Of a stretch of 64,000 nucleotides of DNA, positions 42,301 through 54,692 are shown piece after piece. The notes beneath the pieces were generated by a model. The model was not told where the DNA came from and made no database searches. It worked only from the letters and a program-made list of their open reading frames with translations. How positions within the stretch are numbered: the stretch's first letter is position 1; the number at the start of each line of letters is the position of its first letter. The stretch comes from Utricularia gibba (Eukaryota > Streptophyta > Magnoliopsida > Lamiales > Lentibulariaceae), in assembly GCA_002189035.1 (NCBI GenBank), contig CM007991.1, positions 496,001 through 560,000 on the forward strand. The letters run 5' to 3'. The translations under genes and the position numbers were made by a program.

Positions 42301-45300
42301 CTATTATACTGAAAAATAGAACTATTCAAAATCTTCTATCTTACACAGACAATTACATGGGAGACCATATCAATTTCCTCATTAATGTCCACAGAAGTTA
42401 AAAAATACTTTTTTTTGTAAGAGCAATAAGCAGGCACATCTAAAATCTAATCCCTTTGTATGAACCCACGAAACTATACTTGTGATGAAAACTAATCTAA
42501 ACCAATACGGAGTATTATTCAATTACAACCAGGGATACCATAGTGAATCTAAAAAAGATCTCTGAGTGACTTAAAATCAAGAAATTCTTCTCATCATCCA
42601 AAGAAATAACCATGGGCTTAATAGTAGACCACCTATGCCAATACACACTAACCTTGAATGCAGGACTCAGAAGAATCTTATCCAGAAAAAATTGGAAAAC
42701 GTTATTTTCAAAAAAAGCCTCCAAGCATGCGTGTATGGTTCTCATATCATCGGGCAATGCTGTTCCAATCATCTCACTCCCATCACTACCATCTAGTACT
42801 AAAATCAAGTGTACAACCCATGCAAGCTTCACACAGTTGACAAAGCCTCCAACCACAGGGTCACTCCCATCAACCATAAGCTAAGGAAAAAGTAAATCAT
42901 GTGAGAACAACCCAAAAAAGGAGAGAGAAAAGGCAGCTGAAGGAGCAGAGGGCTAGGGAAGAAACTTACAATCTCATGAAACTCACGCCTAAACGACGCA
43001 TCATGAGATAACACAGGCGACTTGTCAGATACTGCCCCCAAAGCATCTGAAATGAATGCAACGACCAGGGAGAAGAGAAGACTGTAAGTAATCTGCACAA
43101 CAAAAGCAAAGAAATGACCGATCAGTGAGGCACATCTGGATGCCATAGAGTGGTCTGGGAACTCTCCTTCAAATTAACTGAATACAAGCCACTAATAGAA
43201 AGCAGAAATACTTTTCTTAGAAAAAGTTCGCCCAAATTCCTAGTATTTTTTTCCTGCTTGAAGATAACTAAAGCCTCGATTCAGTTTAGCAACACTTGAA
43301 ACTCCCAATCTGGTAATAATTAATGGGGCACTCTCAACTTTCTAAAAATAGTGAAAAGCGTGGTTTATGCATTCTGAGACAAACTCAAAATAGAAAAGAA
43401 CGGAATGAACAGATTCTTTTCTACACTAACTAAACAATATCTAAAACATTAACCTCCCGCAATGAAATGCATCCAGTTCACCGGTATTTTCTGCAAACGC
43501 AGATCCCAAAAAATAAATGAAAACAGCAACATACCCATACCTGTTGATTCAAGAAATCTGAGTCCCGGTTGTAGTCAGCTAAACTCTCTTTCAAAACAAA
43601 AAACAAGTCTTTGACATCTTTGGTACCTTCAAAGAGCAAAAACATTGACTTCAATGGAAAGAAAAGCAGGTATCAAGTCTTTTTTCATATTATATTATTA
43701 ATGTACCAAAATAATGCCGTATAGTCATATTTAGTTATAACACACTCCCACCATCTCGTCTTCCAGGACAAAGAGATCCAACTGTCCTAAGTAGATATGG
43801 ACTATGTTAAACAAGAAAGGTTATGCAGATGACAAGAAATAGAGACGAGGGATAGATTAGCAGATTACATTGATTCGGTAGGCAATTAATTGAAAAGAAG
43901 GGAATCCGGGATTAACTTTTGGCAACAAAAATGATAGGAATTTATGAACTGCATCCACGTGCATATGCCAGCTATCCTAAAAAATGATCCAGCAAAACTC
44001 AAGTATACGAGCGGCTCCTTCTGAAAGAAGAGGGCATGTTCAATTATGTTGAAGTCTACAGATGATTTGAGTGACATGTTTTGACAAAAACCCATTTAAG
44101 ATAAAGCAGCAAGAGCATTTCACCACACATTGACCTTGAATTTCAGTACTTTGGGTCAATTGTTCACGCATCACTCATCCAGGTTTGGGTAAAAATAATC
44201 TGGTGCACAATGAGTACTCCTACTCTTCTCAAGACTTACCCATACGCTCTATCAGGTTTGAAAGGACAAGGCAATGACCAAGTATCAGTCTTTCTCTAGA
44301 GATCACAGCTTTTCTCTCCACAAGAGCGCCCCTTGAATCAAGGATGTAGCTCTCAGAATTTGGCCCACCAACGCCAGTTGAATCTTCTCTACGAAGCTCC
44401 TAAACATGAAACCACGAAAAAGGCATTTTAAATACTGTAAGTGAGGGGCAATCACTGACCACTATTTGACGTTGCTACAACAAAAATCTTATATATAGAT
44501 GCGTGATCTGATTTAAAGCATTCCCATGGCCAAATCAAAAGAATTGTTCCAAAATTTTAATGTGTAAGTTACATTTGAGGCAAAAGCGTGTGATATTACA
44601 AGAAAATATGTACTGTCTACATGGAAGAAAGCTAAATCAATCATTTTTAGGCTGGAGAACCTGAAATCCATTGAAAATTTCAGTATAAAACTTCACAAAA
44701 ATATAGAAAAAAAGAATTTGAAATCCACATAGGATAAAAAAAATCAAATAACCTCATCATACAGCCATTCATTATAACTCGGCTCTAAAAATAACGAACA
44801 AACACCTTTATCATCAAAATTAGTCTTTGTCTCATTCCCGAAGTAATAAGTTCTTCCACATAGCTTTGAACTTCAGCTAAAAGGTCAACTTCAAGCCCCT
44901 GATCAAGAACAACAGCCTGCAAGAATCCCATTCTTTTCTCATTCAAAAAACTTATTTCAAAATTCTAGTTGGGCTACTAAAGGAAGAAGCCATACACGAA
45001 GGAGTGTGTACACAGCTGTCAGCAGATCTCTTCTTTCTGTGTACCAAAGTCCAGCAGCAAGGCGAAAGACTTCTAATGGCTCTCGGCCTAGCAAACCCCA
45101 CTAAGGGAAACCAAATACATAACTAAAACGGACAAGAATAACTGATAACTTCCCCAAGGGAGGGGTGAGTTAGAGATTTCATGTTTACACAATAATGAAA
45201 CTGTAACCTTTAGAACCAACCATTCCCTTCATTTTAGTGAATAGCATAAATTTTACCTCCTGGTTCGCAGAAATAAGCAGAGAGACGCAATCTATTTCGT

Positions 45301-46279
45301 TGAGGTGGAGATCATCACTCAGCTTTAAAGCCTGTGATTCATATGTGACCGACATTAAACGCTAAATCATACTTAGCTCAACACATCATCAAGAAGATAA
45401 TGCAAAATGGAATTCTTGATTTAGACGGTTGAAAGTTTAAAAATTTTAACGTCAATATCTACGTGGCATGGCCTGCACATCAGTCATCTAACAAACTGGA
45501 TTGTTCCACAACCTTATGAACTAAGAGGCCTTTGCAGAAAGAAGAATCGGTTATTTTCAGGCAATGCACGGATCAAGATTGTAGAAAAAACAGTAGAGGT
45601 ATGAAGTTGGTACATGCATATGACTCTTTCATTAGACAATAACCTTGAATCGGAGACCAACTGTCGACTGGAAAAAAAAAAAAAGAGAGATTCACATTCT
45701 CTCGTCTGAAACCTCCGCTAAGGGGGGAAAAACTTCAACATCTTATAACATCTACCAAATATGTTACCCAAGTCAGGTATTGCTAATCAAGGTTGAGTTT
45801 TATTTTGCAAATAAGGGACCACTGTAAAAAATGCGGTGCCGAAATTGCATATCTTGCATCCGCTGCTAGAGTTTTTAATGACTTAACCAGAATACGCCAT
45901 ACGAAGAAGCGGAGAACTTACAATCTGAACATCCTGATCGTCAAGCGTAATAGGTCCAATGTGCGGTAACCTCACTTGTTTCGACTGAACCTCCGCTCTG
46001 TCGGATGGTTTGGGAGGCTGAACAAACGCTTCAAAAAAGTGAAATTAAGTTACTCGTTCTAACGGCAAAGTTGTAACAAATACACAAGAATCAAAGAAAT
46101 GCACGCGCATTGAAGGCAAGAAAGACGTGCAACATTACAGGGTACGAGAGAAGTTCCTTGAGCGAGGAGAGTGAGTCACGAATAGCATGGAGGAGCTCAA
46201 TTTTCTGGGCAGGCGTGGGTGCCGCCCGGCCAAGAAGAGTTGTCTCGATCACCGAAAGCAGTCGCTTCGGCGACGCCAT
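30365..46279 (-). CDS. NUP205: Nuclear pore complex protein NUP205
   Basis: Scaffold nucleoporin of the inner ring of the nuclear pore (Nup192/Nup205 family). About 45 exons over 16 kb give roughly 1,880 residues, close to the plant length. Exon 1 is 46139-46279 (MASPKRLLSVIETTLLGRAA) and exon 2 is 45922-46017 (PPKPSDRAEVQSKQVRLP). Well-matching exons include about 44238-44402 (SRERLILGHCLVLSNL), 42652-42885 (CVKLAWVVHLILVLDG), 40954-41070 (NDAIWTFVKFAGEDHTNF), 40669-40873 (MMFDCISIYEERNKQA), 40327-40431 (RKNWFPNIEPLFKLL), 40090-40234 (EQYDLPVVVRPNDG), 38085-38283 (DFMSGKALFRNVM), 36929-37080, 35622-35828, 34186-34378, 33134-33304, 31564-31702 and 31386-31487. The last exon is about 30365-30450 and ends KEMTVKKLAA. 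Each exon seen is open; phases were only spot-checked. Boundaries not listed are uncertain by a few bases. Confidence 0.93.
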
Positions 46280-49200
46280 GGCAATGAACCGTCAAGCCAC
46301 CACAGCGAGAGAATGAACTAGTTGGACTGGAAGAAGGCGGGAGAAGACGGAAGGAAATCAGCCCTAGTTTTCGCCGTGGTAGCACTCAAAATTAAATATA
46401 AAAACGGGTAAAATGGAAATTTAAACGTCTAAATTGGGTCCAAATGCTTCTAGAATGCCTAAAATGGGGATTTATCATGTATTTACATTGAATTATTTTC
46501 ATAATATATTAAATTGAATTTCATTAATGTTTACTAATTATACTATAAAATATTTAGGAAAATAAAAATTAATTTTTAAGTGAATCAGACTCATTTTCTA
46601 ATTTAATAATTGATTTAAATTGAATTGAAACTAATTTTGAATTGAATTTATAATTTAAAATACTGTAATGCACATATTCTAAATTCATTTATTTGTATTC
46701 TACTCCATGATATATATTAATTTGAAAATGAGTATGGAGAGCTTGCTTAACACTCATTATCTATTTTAAGAAGATATTTGGAAAAACATTAAAATTAATT
46801 TTTATTACACAATATATAAACCCTACATTTAGTGAAAAATGATATGTAACATTATGGATTATAAAATTAGGGCTATAGTCTAAGTGAGTTTCATTAATCT
46901 CATAACTTGAAATACAATACTATTTTTTTATATAAGCGTAATATAATAGTATTTTTATTTTAAAAAATGTTTCTCCTCCATTTTTATATAGAAAGTAGTA
47001 CACTTAATAAGGATATTTTGGTAATTATTAATCATCATTTATTAAATAACATTATCAACAAAAGTTTTTATGAATCTTTCATATTTATGCATTATTCTCA
47101 CTCAATATAATTTTGAATAAATTAAATTAGTGTATCAAACAAACCCTAAACCTACTAAACCTAAAATGACAAATTAAATTTAAAATTCTTTCTGCAAAAA
47201 AAATGTTTTATATAGCTTGGTATCATAATCATGAGTCATTAAAAAACCCTAATCTAGGGTAGCCCAAGAAGGTTCAGCCGCACGTGCATGGGTGTTCTAT
47301 ATTAGAATTATTAGGTACATACCACTCAAAATTATTGCATATCATGTTGATGTTTTAAATGTGACAATGAAATCATATGTCATAAAACATTAGAATTAAT
47401 ACTTATAATTCATCAATAAGCCCAACATTAAAATTAGAGATCCTTTTCTTTATAAAGTGTATGCTCATAACCCTTGTGACACATGAATGTGATTGATAAG
47501 GTTTAGTCGCATAACTTTGTTAAGTTTATATTCTGTTTGGAACAACTTATATTTTTAGAATAAATATTTTAAAACAGTTTTGTTATTAAATACGAACGAT
47601 TTTTATTCTAAAAAATCTTTCAAAAAACTTTCATTTCTAATTTTTCGAAAGCAATTCTTAAAAAGTGGTTTTCAAAAAATTATACGAAACGTAGCTTTAA
47701 TCTAATAAATTTCAACGTATACATGTTTGAAATCGTATAATATCATGTTTGTGGTTTTTGGTTGCGAAGAGCGTCACACCCAACCTTCATAAAAGAGTTC
47801 AGTTGTGTGATTTATTACACTTGATGTAATAAATTTCAAGGTATACCTGTTTGAAACTGTATAACATGAGGTCTGATACGAGCCGACCAGCAACCGAATA
47901 AAAATGGTGGCAAGTTGTGTAAGAAGGATGTGATAACTGATGACCACCAATTTCAATACAAATGGATTTGGTGTACGTTCCTTCAATACTTGTAATTAAC
48001 CAGTCTTGTCCATGAAAAGGAAAGCTTGCATGGTTACCGACATGGCTCGTAATTAGGGTTAGATAATCTTACAATGATTAGGATAAATTCCCAAAGAGAA
48101 GAGATAACAGAAGCAGGGAGTTCCTGCTTCCATGGAGGCACAGTTCCTGAGGAAGAAGCTCAACAACCACTCTGCAAACCCCTTTAGTCAGCACTGAGGA
48201 ACATAGAGCTCTATTGCTTTTCAAGCAATTTGTTCATTCTGGTGCATTGCAGTTGTAAATAAAAGCAGACATATTCTGTACATAGGGGTGCTAGCAAGAC
48301 AACCCAAATTTTATCAAGCTCCAGGTTTAGCTGAAAACTCCTCTACGGTTGTGGGGAAAATGTGCAGCCATGGCACTGCTGCATTTGTTCTGTCGGACAT
48401 TGTTTCTGAACATTTTGAAGTGTGTTTGCGTTTGAAGATATGCAGTCCCTGGAATATCTTTCAAGTGGAGTGCGTGAGGTTTCCCTCAGAACTTCAATGT
48501 CATATTTTAAGGAGATGTCTGAAGAAAAACAACAAAGCACGAAAAGCTAGACCCCAGTCACTTCTGGTGTGAGGAAGTAGAGCTTTGAGGATCAACATGT
48601 GTTGGCAAGTTGAACAATGGAAGATGAGTATGAATAGTAATGAGGATTATTACAAAAATCTTATTTTATATTATATATTATAATGATAATAATACTATAC
48701 TACATTCGCATTATTGAATATTTTTTAAAAAAATATTATATACGATAAATATTATTTAGATTTTATAGTTATAGTTAAATATATTTAATTCTTTCGTGAA
48801 ATATATTTCAGTTTATCCAAATATCATTTATATCTTATTGTAACTTAATTTCTTATTCTTCAACACAAGACATTTCATATTTTGTAATATATTTTTAAAG
48901 TTATAGAATATCAATTCATTATACTTCTAATTTCCATTTTTATTTTTCAAAAATTCATTTTAAGAATATGTGCAGAAGATAGTAGAAGTAAAAGGCCATT
49001 TCCCATTCCAAGTAGGAATGAAGAGATCATTTTGAGAATATATCTGAACAAGGTTTGAGTAATTTTTAATGAACTTTAAGAATGAGATAAGAACACATGC
49101 ATGTCTTGTAAACAAATTACAATTGTTGAACAAATGGATGACACTAAGTTGCCAAAGTACAAAAGGAGTAATATTGAATGAGAATTGAACTCTCAATGAC

Positions 49201-51010
49201 TTCTAATTTTGCACATTGCAAAGTAAGGTTTATACCACAATTTAAAAATATCTTTGTTAAATCTTTGTATGCATTCAAACACACGTGTCTTGAGAACTAA
49301 ATTTGGTAGTCATATTCATCGATACATGTAAAATACAATAATATTTTCTACATATATTTATGAAAGGTGTCTACAAACATACTTTCAATTACAATCACAT
49401 AATACATGTTTATCTAAGTAAAATCAAATATATTACTAATTAAATTATCCTATTAAACACACCGTATCAAAACTCTTCAAACCGACCTGAAATTAAAGAT
49501 AACAAGGCGATGGTATTCCAATAAAACTGAAGATAGCGATATTCGCAGTCTATTCAGTGGGATGCACAAATTGAATTAGAAGACAATGATGATGATGAAA
49601 TTTGTGCTCGCCAAAGTCACAAACATTTCAACAAACAGTCTATGTGAACACCAATAAAAAAAGGTCAAATAATATGGATTCAAATATTTTTTATTTATTT
49701 TTTTATTTTGCTTACGTAAATAATAATAATTATTTTTTTTTTGGTTATGAGGTGGTTGTAATGCACATGATGACAAGAAAAATGATTAGTCAATCTCACT
49801 AATAAATTACACCTTTCATGGTAACTGAGACACGTCACATGACCCATTCGTGCAACCCCATTTATGGCAGTCTTCGTTTTGAAATATCTGCTTCTACAAA
49901 TGGAAAGGGATCGCCCGCCTTCCTATTTATGTACATAAATAATTCGAAAAATACAATATGAATTATGAGCTTTTTTCATTTTTCATCTCCAACTATGAAA
50001 TTAATGAAACTAGGGATTTGTTCTAATTTATGCATTAAATAAAAAAATTTCAAGATATCTTGAGAAAATTACGTAAAAAAATCCCAGATTTATGTTAAAT
50101 GATCAATTTCATCATTGTATTAAAATAGTGAGAATCAATTTTGACACTATTTTAAAATAATGAAAATCAATTTTAGGAATCAATAACCCCAACCTCTTAC
50201 TCAATATCAATTCTTGCCAAATTAATTAGAAAAATGGTCATATGTCAGAAAGTGTGTAAAAAAAAATAGATTAATATATGTAATTTTTTTTATGTTAGTG
50301 TTTGACATAAAAAATTATAGTGAGAACTTTTTTAAATGCTCCATTTTTGCCACACATTAAATGCACTCAACAATGAAATTGCAATCCAATGCTGTGCATC
50401 AATCTCATAAATGCAGGGTTGATAAATTAAACTCAAATCAGCCATAAATTCACACCACATGCATAGCAGCAGCAAGGGATGGGGTTATTTAGACAATATA
50501 TATATATATACATTATATCTCAGACAAAAAAAAATACACATTGAGTGGTCATTTTTTCACACAATGTCTTAACACATGGCCAAATTTATAATTCATCCCA
50601 AAGGCATGCCAACACCATATTATTTTTAATATTAATTTTTTTGTTATTTACGAGAGACATACAAAATGATCAAATTATAAATAATCTATAAATATATGAT
50701 ATCAATTAAAACAAATTATCATAAAAATTATTAAAAAAATTAAAAAATAAAATAAAAACCTTACAATTCATGAGCATCCTTTCAATTTTTATTTATAGTT
50801 TTAAATTTATGAGTTTTTGATGGACGAATTTAAATTTAAAAAAAATGTATTTGAATTAAACTTATTTCAATTATTTAAAAAACACAAAATGGGGTGGCCA
50901 ACTTCCTTGCCACCGTCTCTTGCTTGGTGATTAAGTTTAGTGGCTTTATCCTGTTCTTTTTCCGATGGTTTTACTTGGGAAAATTTAAAATGAAAAGGAG
51001 CGGCCACCGG
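46280..51010. other. Gene-poor AT-rich spacer with decayed repeats
   Basis: No gene is supported in nearly 5 kb. It contains a possible decayed LTR-retrotransposon primer-binding site near 47218, a diverged direct repeat (47703-47870) and a less AT-rich island at about 48030-48600 (described separately). A short AT microsatellite lies near 50498-50511. The rest is AT-rich intergenic sequence. The right end is the CYP78A promoter. Confidence 0.5.
47703..47870 (+). repeat. Diverged direct repeat of about 45 bp
   Basis: TAATAAATTTCAACGTATAC at 47703 and TAATAAATTTCAAGGTATAC at 47827 begin two copies that continue with TGTTTGAAA, CGTATAA/TGTATAA and CATG. The period is about 124 bp. The sequence is probably the remains of a mobile element. 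Confidence 0.6.
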
Positions 51011-51016
51011 GGGCTC

Positions 51017-51024
51017 TATAAATA
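51017..51024 (+). promoter_or_regulatory. TATA box of the CYP78A gene
   Basis: TATAAATA inside GGGGGCTCTATAAATACCCC, 81-88 bp upstream of the ATG. It is a strong plant core promoter match. Confidence 0.75.
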
Positions 51025-51104
51025 CCCCATTCGTGTGCTGAAGCACATTAACTACCAGTAACGGACAAAACTTCTCCATTCCTGGCTACGAGCAGTCGGA
51101 GACG

Positions 51105-52739
51105 ATGCCGTTTCACTCATCCACCTTCCTCCTCACCACATCTTCCATAAACTTGCTTCCACTCTCCTGCTTCTTGTTCCTCATTGTAGTTTTCGCCTTC
51201 TGGCTGGCTCCCGGGGGGCTTGCATGGGCGCTTTCTGCCACCTCCAAAAAGACTGGCCTTTCGGCTTGTATCCCAGGGCCGTTCGGCTTCCCTGTCCTGG
51301 GTTCGGCGCTTATGTTCGTCAGCTCCGTCCCGCATCGAATTCTGGCGAAGGTTTCTAGAAGGTTTGAGGCTACTCGTTTGATGGCCTTCTCGGTGGGGTT
51401 TACTCGAATGATCATATCGAGTCACCCCGACACGGCGAAGGAGATTCTCAGTAGCTCGGCTTTCGCTGACAGGCCGGTGAAGGAGTCTGCGTATGGACTG
51501 CTGTTCGATAGGGCCATGGGGTTCGCCCCGTACGGCGAGTATTGGAGGAACCTGAGGAGAATCGCGGCTACCCATATGTTTAGTCCGAAGAGAGTTGCTG
51601 GTTTTGGGAGTTCAGGAGAGAGATAGGGGAGAAAATGACTGAGGATATCATGGTGAAAATGGAGAAAAATGGTAGGGTTGAGGTCAGAGAAGTGCTCCAT
51701 TTTGGGTCGTTGAGCAATGTGATGATGTGTGTCTTTGGAAAGCAGTACGATTTCAGCAACGAAAAAAATGCGGAGGGAGTTGGGTTGGAGGAGATGGTGA
51801 GGGAAGGGTATCAGTTGCTGGGGATCTTCAATTGGAGTGATCATTTCCCCTTTTTGGGATGGCTTGATTTGCAGGGAGTGAGAAGGAGGAGCAAGAATCT
51901 GGTCCAAAAGGTTAATGCTTTTGTCGGGAAGATCATAAAGGAGCATAGACACAAAAGACTTCACCAGAAAGAGCAATTTTCCCATGATTTTGTTGATGTT
52001 TTGCTTGATTTGGAGCAGGAACACTTGCTCTCTGATTCTGATCTCATTGCTGTCCTCTGGGTAATCTATCTTTTACTTTGCAATCTTGATGCTCGTTTTG
52101 ATCTTCGTCTTCTTACCCGACCCTTGCTTGAATCAGGAAATGATTTTCAGAGGAACAGACACAGTAGCCATTCTACTGGAATGGATCCTGGCAAGAATGG
52201 TGCTCCACCCTGAAGTTCAAGCCCGAGCTCATCATGAAATCGACACTGTCACTGGGAAGAGTAGGCCAATAAACGACTCTGATTTGCCAAATCTCCCCTA
52301 CCTCCAAGCCATTGTGAAAGAAACACTCAGAGTCCACCCTCCCGGCCCTCTGCTTTCATGGGCTCGTCTCGCAATTCACGACACTTTTGTCGATTCCCAC
52401 TTCGTCCCCGCCGGGACAACCGCCATGGTTAACATGTGGGCGATCACACATGATCCGAAGGTGTGGCCGGAGCCCGAAAAGTTTCGACCGGAGAGATTCA
52501 TGGATCAGGACGTGGCCATCATGGGATCTGATCTCAGACTTGCGCCATTCGGGTCAGGACGAAGAGTGTGCCCTGGTAAGACCATGGGGCTCGCCACGGT
52601 TCAGATATGGCTTGCTCTGCTGCTCCAGAGGTTCCAGTGGGTGGCCATGGATGACTGTGGAGTGGACTTGACAGAGTGCTTGAAGCTCTCCATGGAGATG
52701 AAGCAGCCTCTCGTTTGCAAAGCGATTCCCAGGACTTGA
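51105..52739 (+). CDS. CYP78A: Cytochrome P450 of the CYP78A family, with a one-base frameshift
   Basis: ER-anchored monooxygenase of the KLUH-type family that controls organ and seed size in plants. The substrate is not settled. Two exons (51105-52060, 52137-52739) have the single intron typical of CYP78A, after ...[10 protein letters not shown]. The N-terminal anchor [20 protein letters not shown] is followed by the proline hinge [16 protein letters not shown]. Then come EYWRNLRRI (helix C), [13 protein letters not shown] (helix I), [18 protein letters not shown] (ExxR) and FRPERF. The haem loop is [10 protein letters not shown]. At 51606-51608 the family needs [13 protein letters not shown], but the sequence has GGG where four G are required. 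The original frame stops at 51624-51626 after 173 residues. Exons total 1559 nt, one short of 520 codons. Everything else is intact. Confidence 0.93.
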
Positions 52740-53330
52740 GCTTCCTTCCAGTACCTGCTTAACGTGTTACTGAGCTAAGATAGATCGATGCTTACAGCCT
52801 CTGCTACGAGTTTTCTGTATGGAGACAGTGTTCCAGTCTCTCGGTATGCGGTGGAAGTACCTTCTGCACTCTTGTAATAGTATGAGAAGTCCCTAGTTTT
52901 CTATAGACTAATTAACCTACTTCCTTAATGTAACTTATGCTGCATCTGTCAACAAAAAAAAAGGAAGAAACACACAGGGTGGGCATGAACAGTACCAATT
53001 TTTACAGGGACTCTTTTCCTGTGTCAGGCTTCATATGAGTCTGGTATGAAATGCATGGCTTAACAGAGAGTGGATGAAGCCACTCTGACCAATCAAAGAG
53101 GCCCCCTTTGTCTGAACAAGTGGAGGTGCAGGGCCCTCTGGTACAGTGCCTAGTGGAGCAGTGAAGAGAAGAGATCCGATCATTTACTCAACTCTGGTGT
53201 CTTGCCCTCACCTTTGGATTCTTCTTCAATCAAAAAGAAGAAGAAAGATGAAGCAGGTGCTCTGAAGAATCCATCCATCTATCCCACACTGTGCTTGCTT
53301 TTGATACCGGCAAATGCAGGCTACAAGAAA

Positions 53331-53512
53331 ACCATTGCTTGCTTGAATGCAAGGATCTTTGCTCTGAACCATTACTTGCTTGAAAAAGAAAAAGAGAGAG
53401 ATACCGATGGTTAGATTGATCTTGCCTTTGAGAAAAAGAAAGGGGTGCCAGGAAGCCACTTCTAGCAGTAAACCATTACTTGCTTGAATGCAAGGATCTT
53501 GGCTCTGAACCA
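53331..53512 (+). repeat. 41-bp direct repeat, two copies
   Basis: Copies at 53331-53371 and 53472-53512 differ at two positions. The shared core includes CTTGCTTGAATGCAAGGATC. The last bases of the first copy begin a partial third copy (ACCATTACTTGCTTGA). Confidence 0.85.
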
Positions 53513-54583
53513 CTTCCCAAAAAGTTAAAGGGAAAAGGGATGATGCAATCTAACACCCACCCGCCCACCGAGTACAATCATTCAGACAGCACAGGAAGCC
53601 GACGCCGAGCCCGCGTTGCCCGTTGGTCCTTATCCCAACCATCACGTGTCTGAATTCCAAAACAGACTATTTTTTTTCCTTGAAAATAATAAAACATAAA
53701 ATCATGAGAATTAAATAATTAAAATAAAAGATAATATCGTATAAATAGAACGTGACTTGCTACATTAAAGTTCTTCAAATATGTGGAATCACGCATGTAC
53801 GAGAAATCGAAACAAATAAGAAATTGTATCCCGTTCATAGGTATTGAAGCAAGGGGTCTCTGGTTAGGGTTTAGAAAGATCTTGCGCCTTTTTATCTTGT
53901 GGATTTGCTTCACTTTAGATCACATGTAACGTAAAACACGCAAAAGGGGTAACGTGTGAGATGGCAGCGTTATCAGATATTATGTAAAACATATTATAAA
54001 TTAAGAATTGTTTTGAAATAAAAGTTATACAATTTTTCATTTTTCCCCTCCAAAAAAAAAGGTATACAATGTTTTTAATTTAAAAACTTAATTTTTTTGA
54101 TAAAATAAACATTTTTTATTTTAAAATTGATTGGGAAATACAATATAGTCATTGTATTTTATGAGTAATTTTAAATTGTTTATGTTTAGATAACAAGTGT
54201 ATTATGTAATTAAAATTATGTTTAATACATACATTTTACAAAAACATATCTAAAATGATATTATGTTTGATGAATATATTTCGAATAAATGAAAAATAAA
54301 TCAAAATTAGTATTTAAAAATTACAAGTTTTAAATTATAAATCTTTTATAACAATGATTAAATTAAATTCAACAAAACGACACATGTAGAAGCAATTGGA
54401 GATTTTTTTACCATTTAAAATACTAATAAAAACTCAAATCATTAAGAATACCTACGTGCTATAAAAGTTTTAAAAAATATAGTTATAGAGAATATATAAG
54501 TTATATTTAAAATATTTATATCAATTAAATTATTAATATACTGTATTTAAAATTATAAATAATTTGCTGTTAAATTTGATGCA

Positions 54584-54623
54584 ATACTACTACTACTACT
54601 ACTACTACTAATAATAATAATAA
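54584..54623. repeat. TAC then TAA trinucleotide microsatellite
   Basis: About eight TAC units run directly into about four TAA units. Confidence 0.85.
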
Positions 54624-54692
54624 TTTCTGTTTCAGAAGTAGCAAATATCGATCACAATTTACCACGTGCGCAGTGTGACATTTCTTTCCTCT

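Larger units (their letters stand above)
52740..54692. other. Spacer between CYP78A and NPF6.2
   Basis: The first 200 bp are probably the CYP78A 3' untranslated region. A 41-bp direct repeat lies at 53331-53512. About 53660-54660 is AT-rich, with a TAC/TAA microsatellite at 54584-54623. No coding frame is convincing. Confidence 0.5.

Noticed and set aside
49180-49260. tRNA-like or SINE-like sequence (GAATTGAACTCTCAATGACTTC)
   Set aside because: It resembles a B-box region only loosely and does not fold into a tRNA.
51117-52024. Long minus-strand frames opposite CYP78A (152 and 200 codons)
   Set aside because: They are mirror frames of a P450 gene with clear family motifs on the plus strand.
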